In this document: positions 24,767-25,000 of the stretch, one piece after another
How positions within the stretch are numbered: position 1 is the stretch's first letter
How the letters are laid out: each line of letters begins with the position of its first letter
NCBI GenBank assembly: GCA_009746045.1
Contig: RPFO01000104.1
Coordinates: 1,818,609 to 1,843,608, forward strand
Source of the DNA: Mesostigma viride
Lineage: Eukaryota; Streptophyta; Mesostigmatophyceae; Mesostigmatales; Mesostigmataceae
Length of the DNA: 25,000 bases
Reading direction: 5' to 3'
Position numbers and translations under genes: made by a program
Notes under the pieces: model-generated
What the model was told of the DNA's origin: nothing
The model's input: the letters and a program-made list of their open reading frames with translations, nothing else
Database searches by the model: none

Positions 24767-25000
24767 TGCGAGACTGTGCCCACTAGCTCCATGTGATGGT
24801 TATTGATAACACTCTGCATCTCCTGTGATAATATGGCACTACGTGGATCGTGGATCTGCTAGACTACGAGAAGGTATCGTAGTACTTTTCACAGTAGATG
24901 CAGAGTCTCACAGCCATTGCGGCCGTTGGTGGTAAATACGATGCACATGAGCGTCAGATATGGCATTGTTCAATAGGGGCAGTCTGTGCGAGCCGTGTCT
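24767..25000 (+). other. remaining intron of the kinase gene
   Basis: No sequence resembling the next kinase segment (D-x-x-IDMWS) was found. It is therefore read as intron continuing beyond the window. Confidence 0.6.

Overview
The window looks like nuclear DNA of a green alga (Chlorophyta, probably Chlorophyceae). This is inferred from short GC-rich exons with GTGAGT-type donors and GCAG acceptors, long introns full of simple repeats, C-rich tracts, L1-like LINE remnants and a plant-type YAK1 kinase. No rRNA, convincing tRNA, bacterial operon or CRISPR array was seen. The species cannot be named from the sequence.

Layout. 1-968: no assignable gene. 1217-2243: an exon of an L7Ae-fold protein resembling the RNase P/MRP subunit Rpp38/Pop3, with its domain split by a repeat-rich insertion. 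2244-4085: repeats and probable 3' flank. 4086-5815: a non-coding element with terminal inverted repeats. 6332-8328 (+) and about 8512-10554 (-): two decayed LINE copies, tail to tail, each carrying only an ORF1p-like reading frame. 10567-10962: a 5'-truncated LINE 3' end with a perfect 12-bp target-site duplication, inserted beside the second copy. 10975-15830: mostly unassigned, with a strong foldback, a palindrome, one possible minus-strand exon and one possible exon at 13904.

16648 to past 24537: a YAK1/DYRK-family protein kinase on the + strand. Seven exons are visible, running from the DYRK-homology box through the glycine loop, catalytic lysine, hinge, HCDLKPEN catalytic loop, DFG and the YSY activation motif to the SPE of the P+1 loop. 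The N-terminus is not securely found, and the C-terminal half of the kinase lies beyond the window. About 730 coding bases are separated by more than 7 kb of intron.

The most unusual structure is in these introns. After four of the seven exons with good evidence (E1, E2, E3, E5), and probably E7, the intron begins with one or more decayed copies of the 3' end of the exon just upstream, usually with its splice donor. Several 3' splice sites are preceded by their own tandem or pyrimidine expansions. The introns therefore appear to have grown from their splice sites inward by local tandem duplication, while coding sequence and reading phase stayed intact. Other intron repeats include a perfect 210-bp higher-order duplication of a 10-bp minisatellite and a 700-bp CCCA/CCCG block. 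All calls come from reading the sequence; no search was run.
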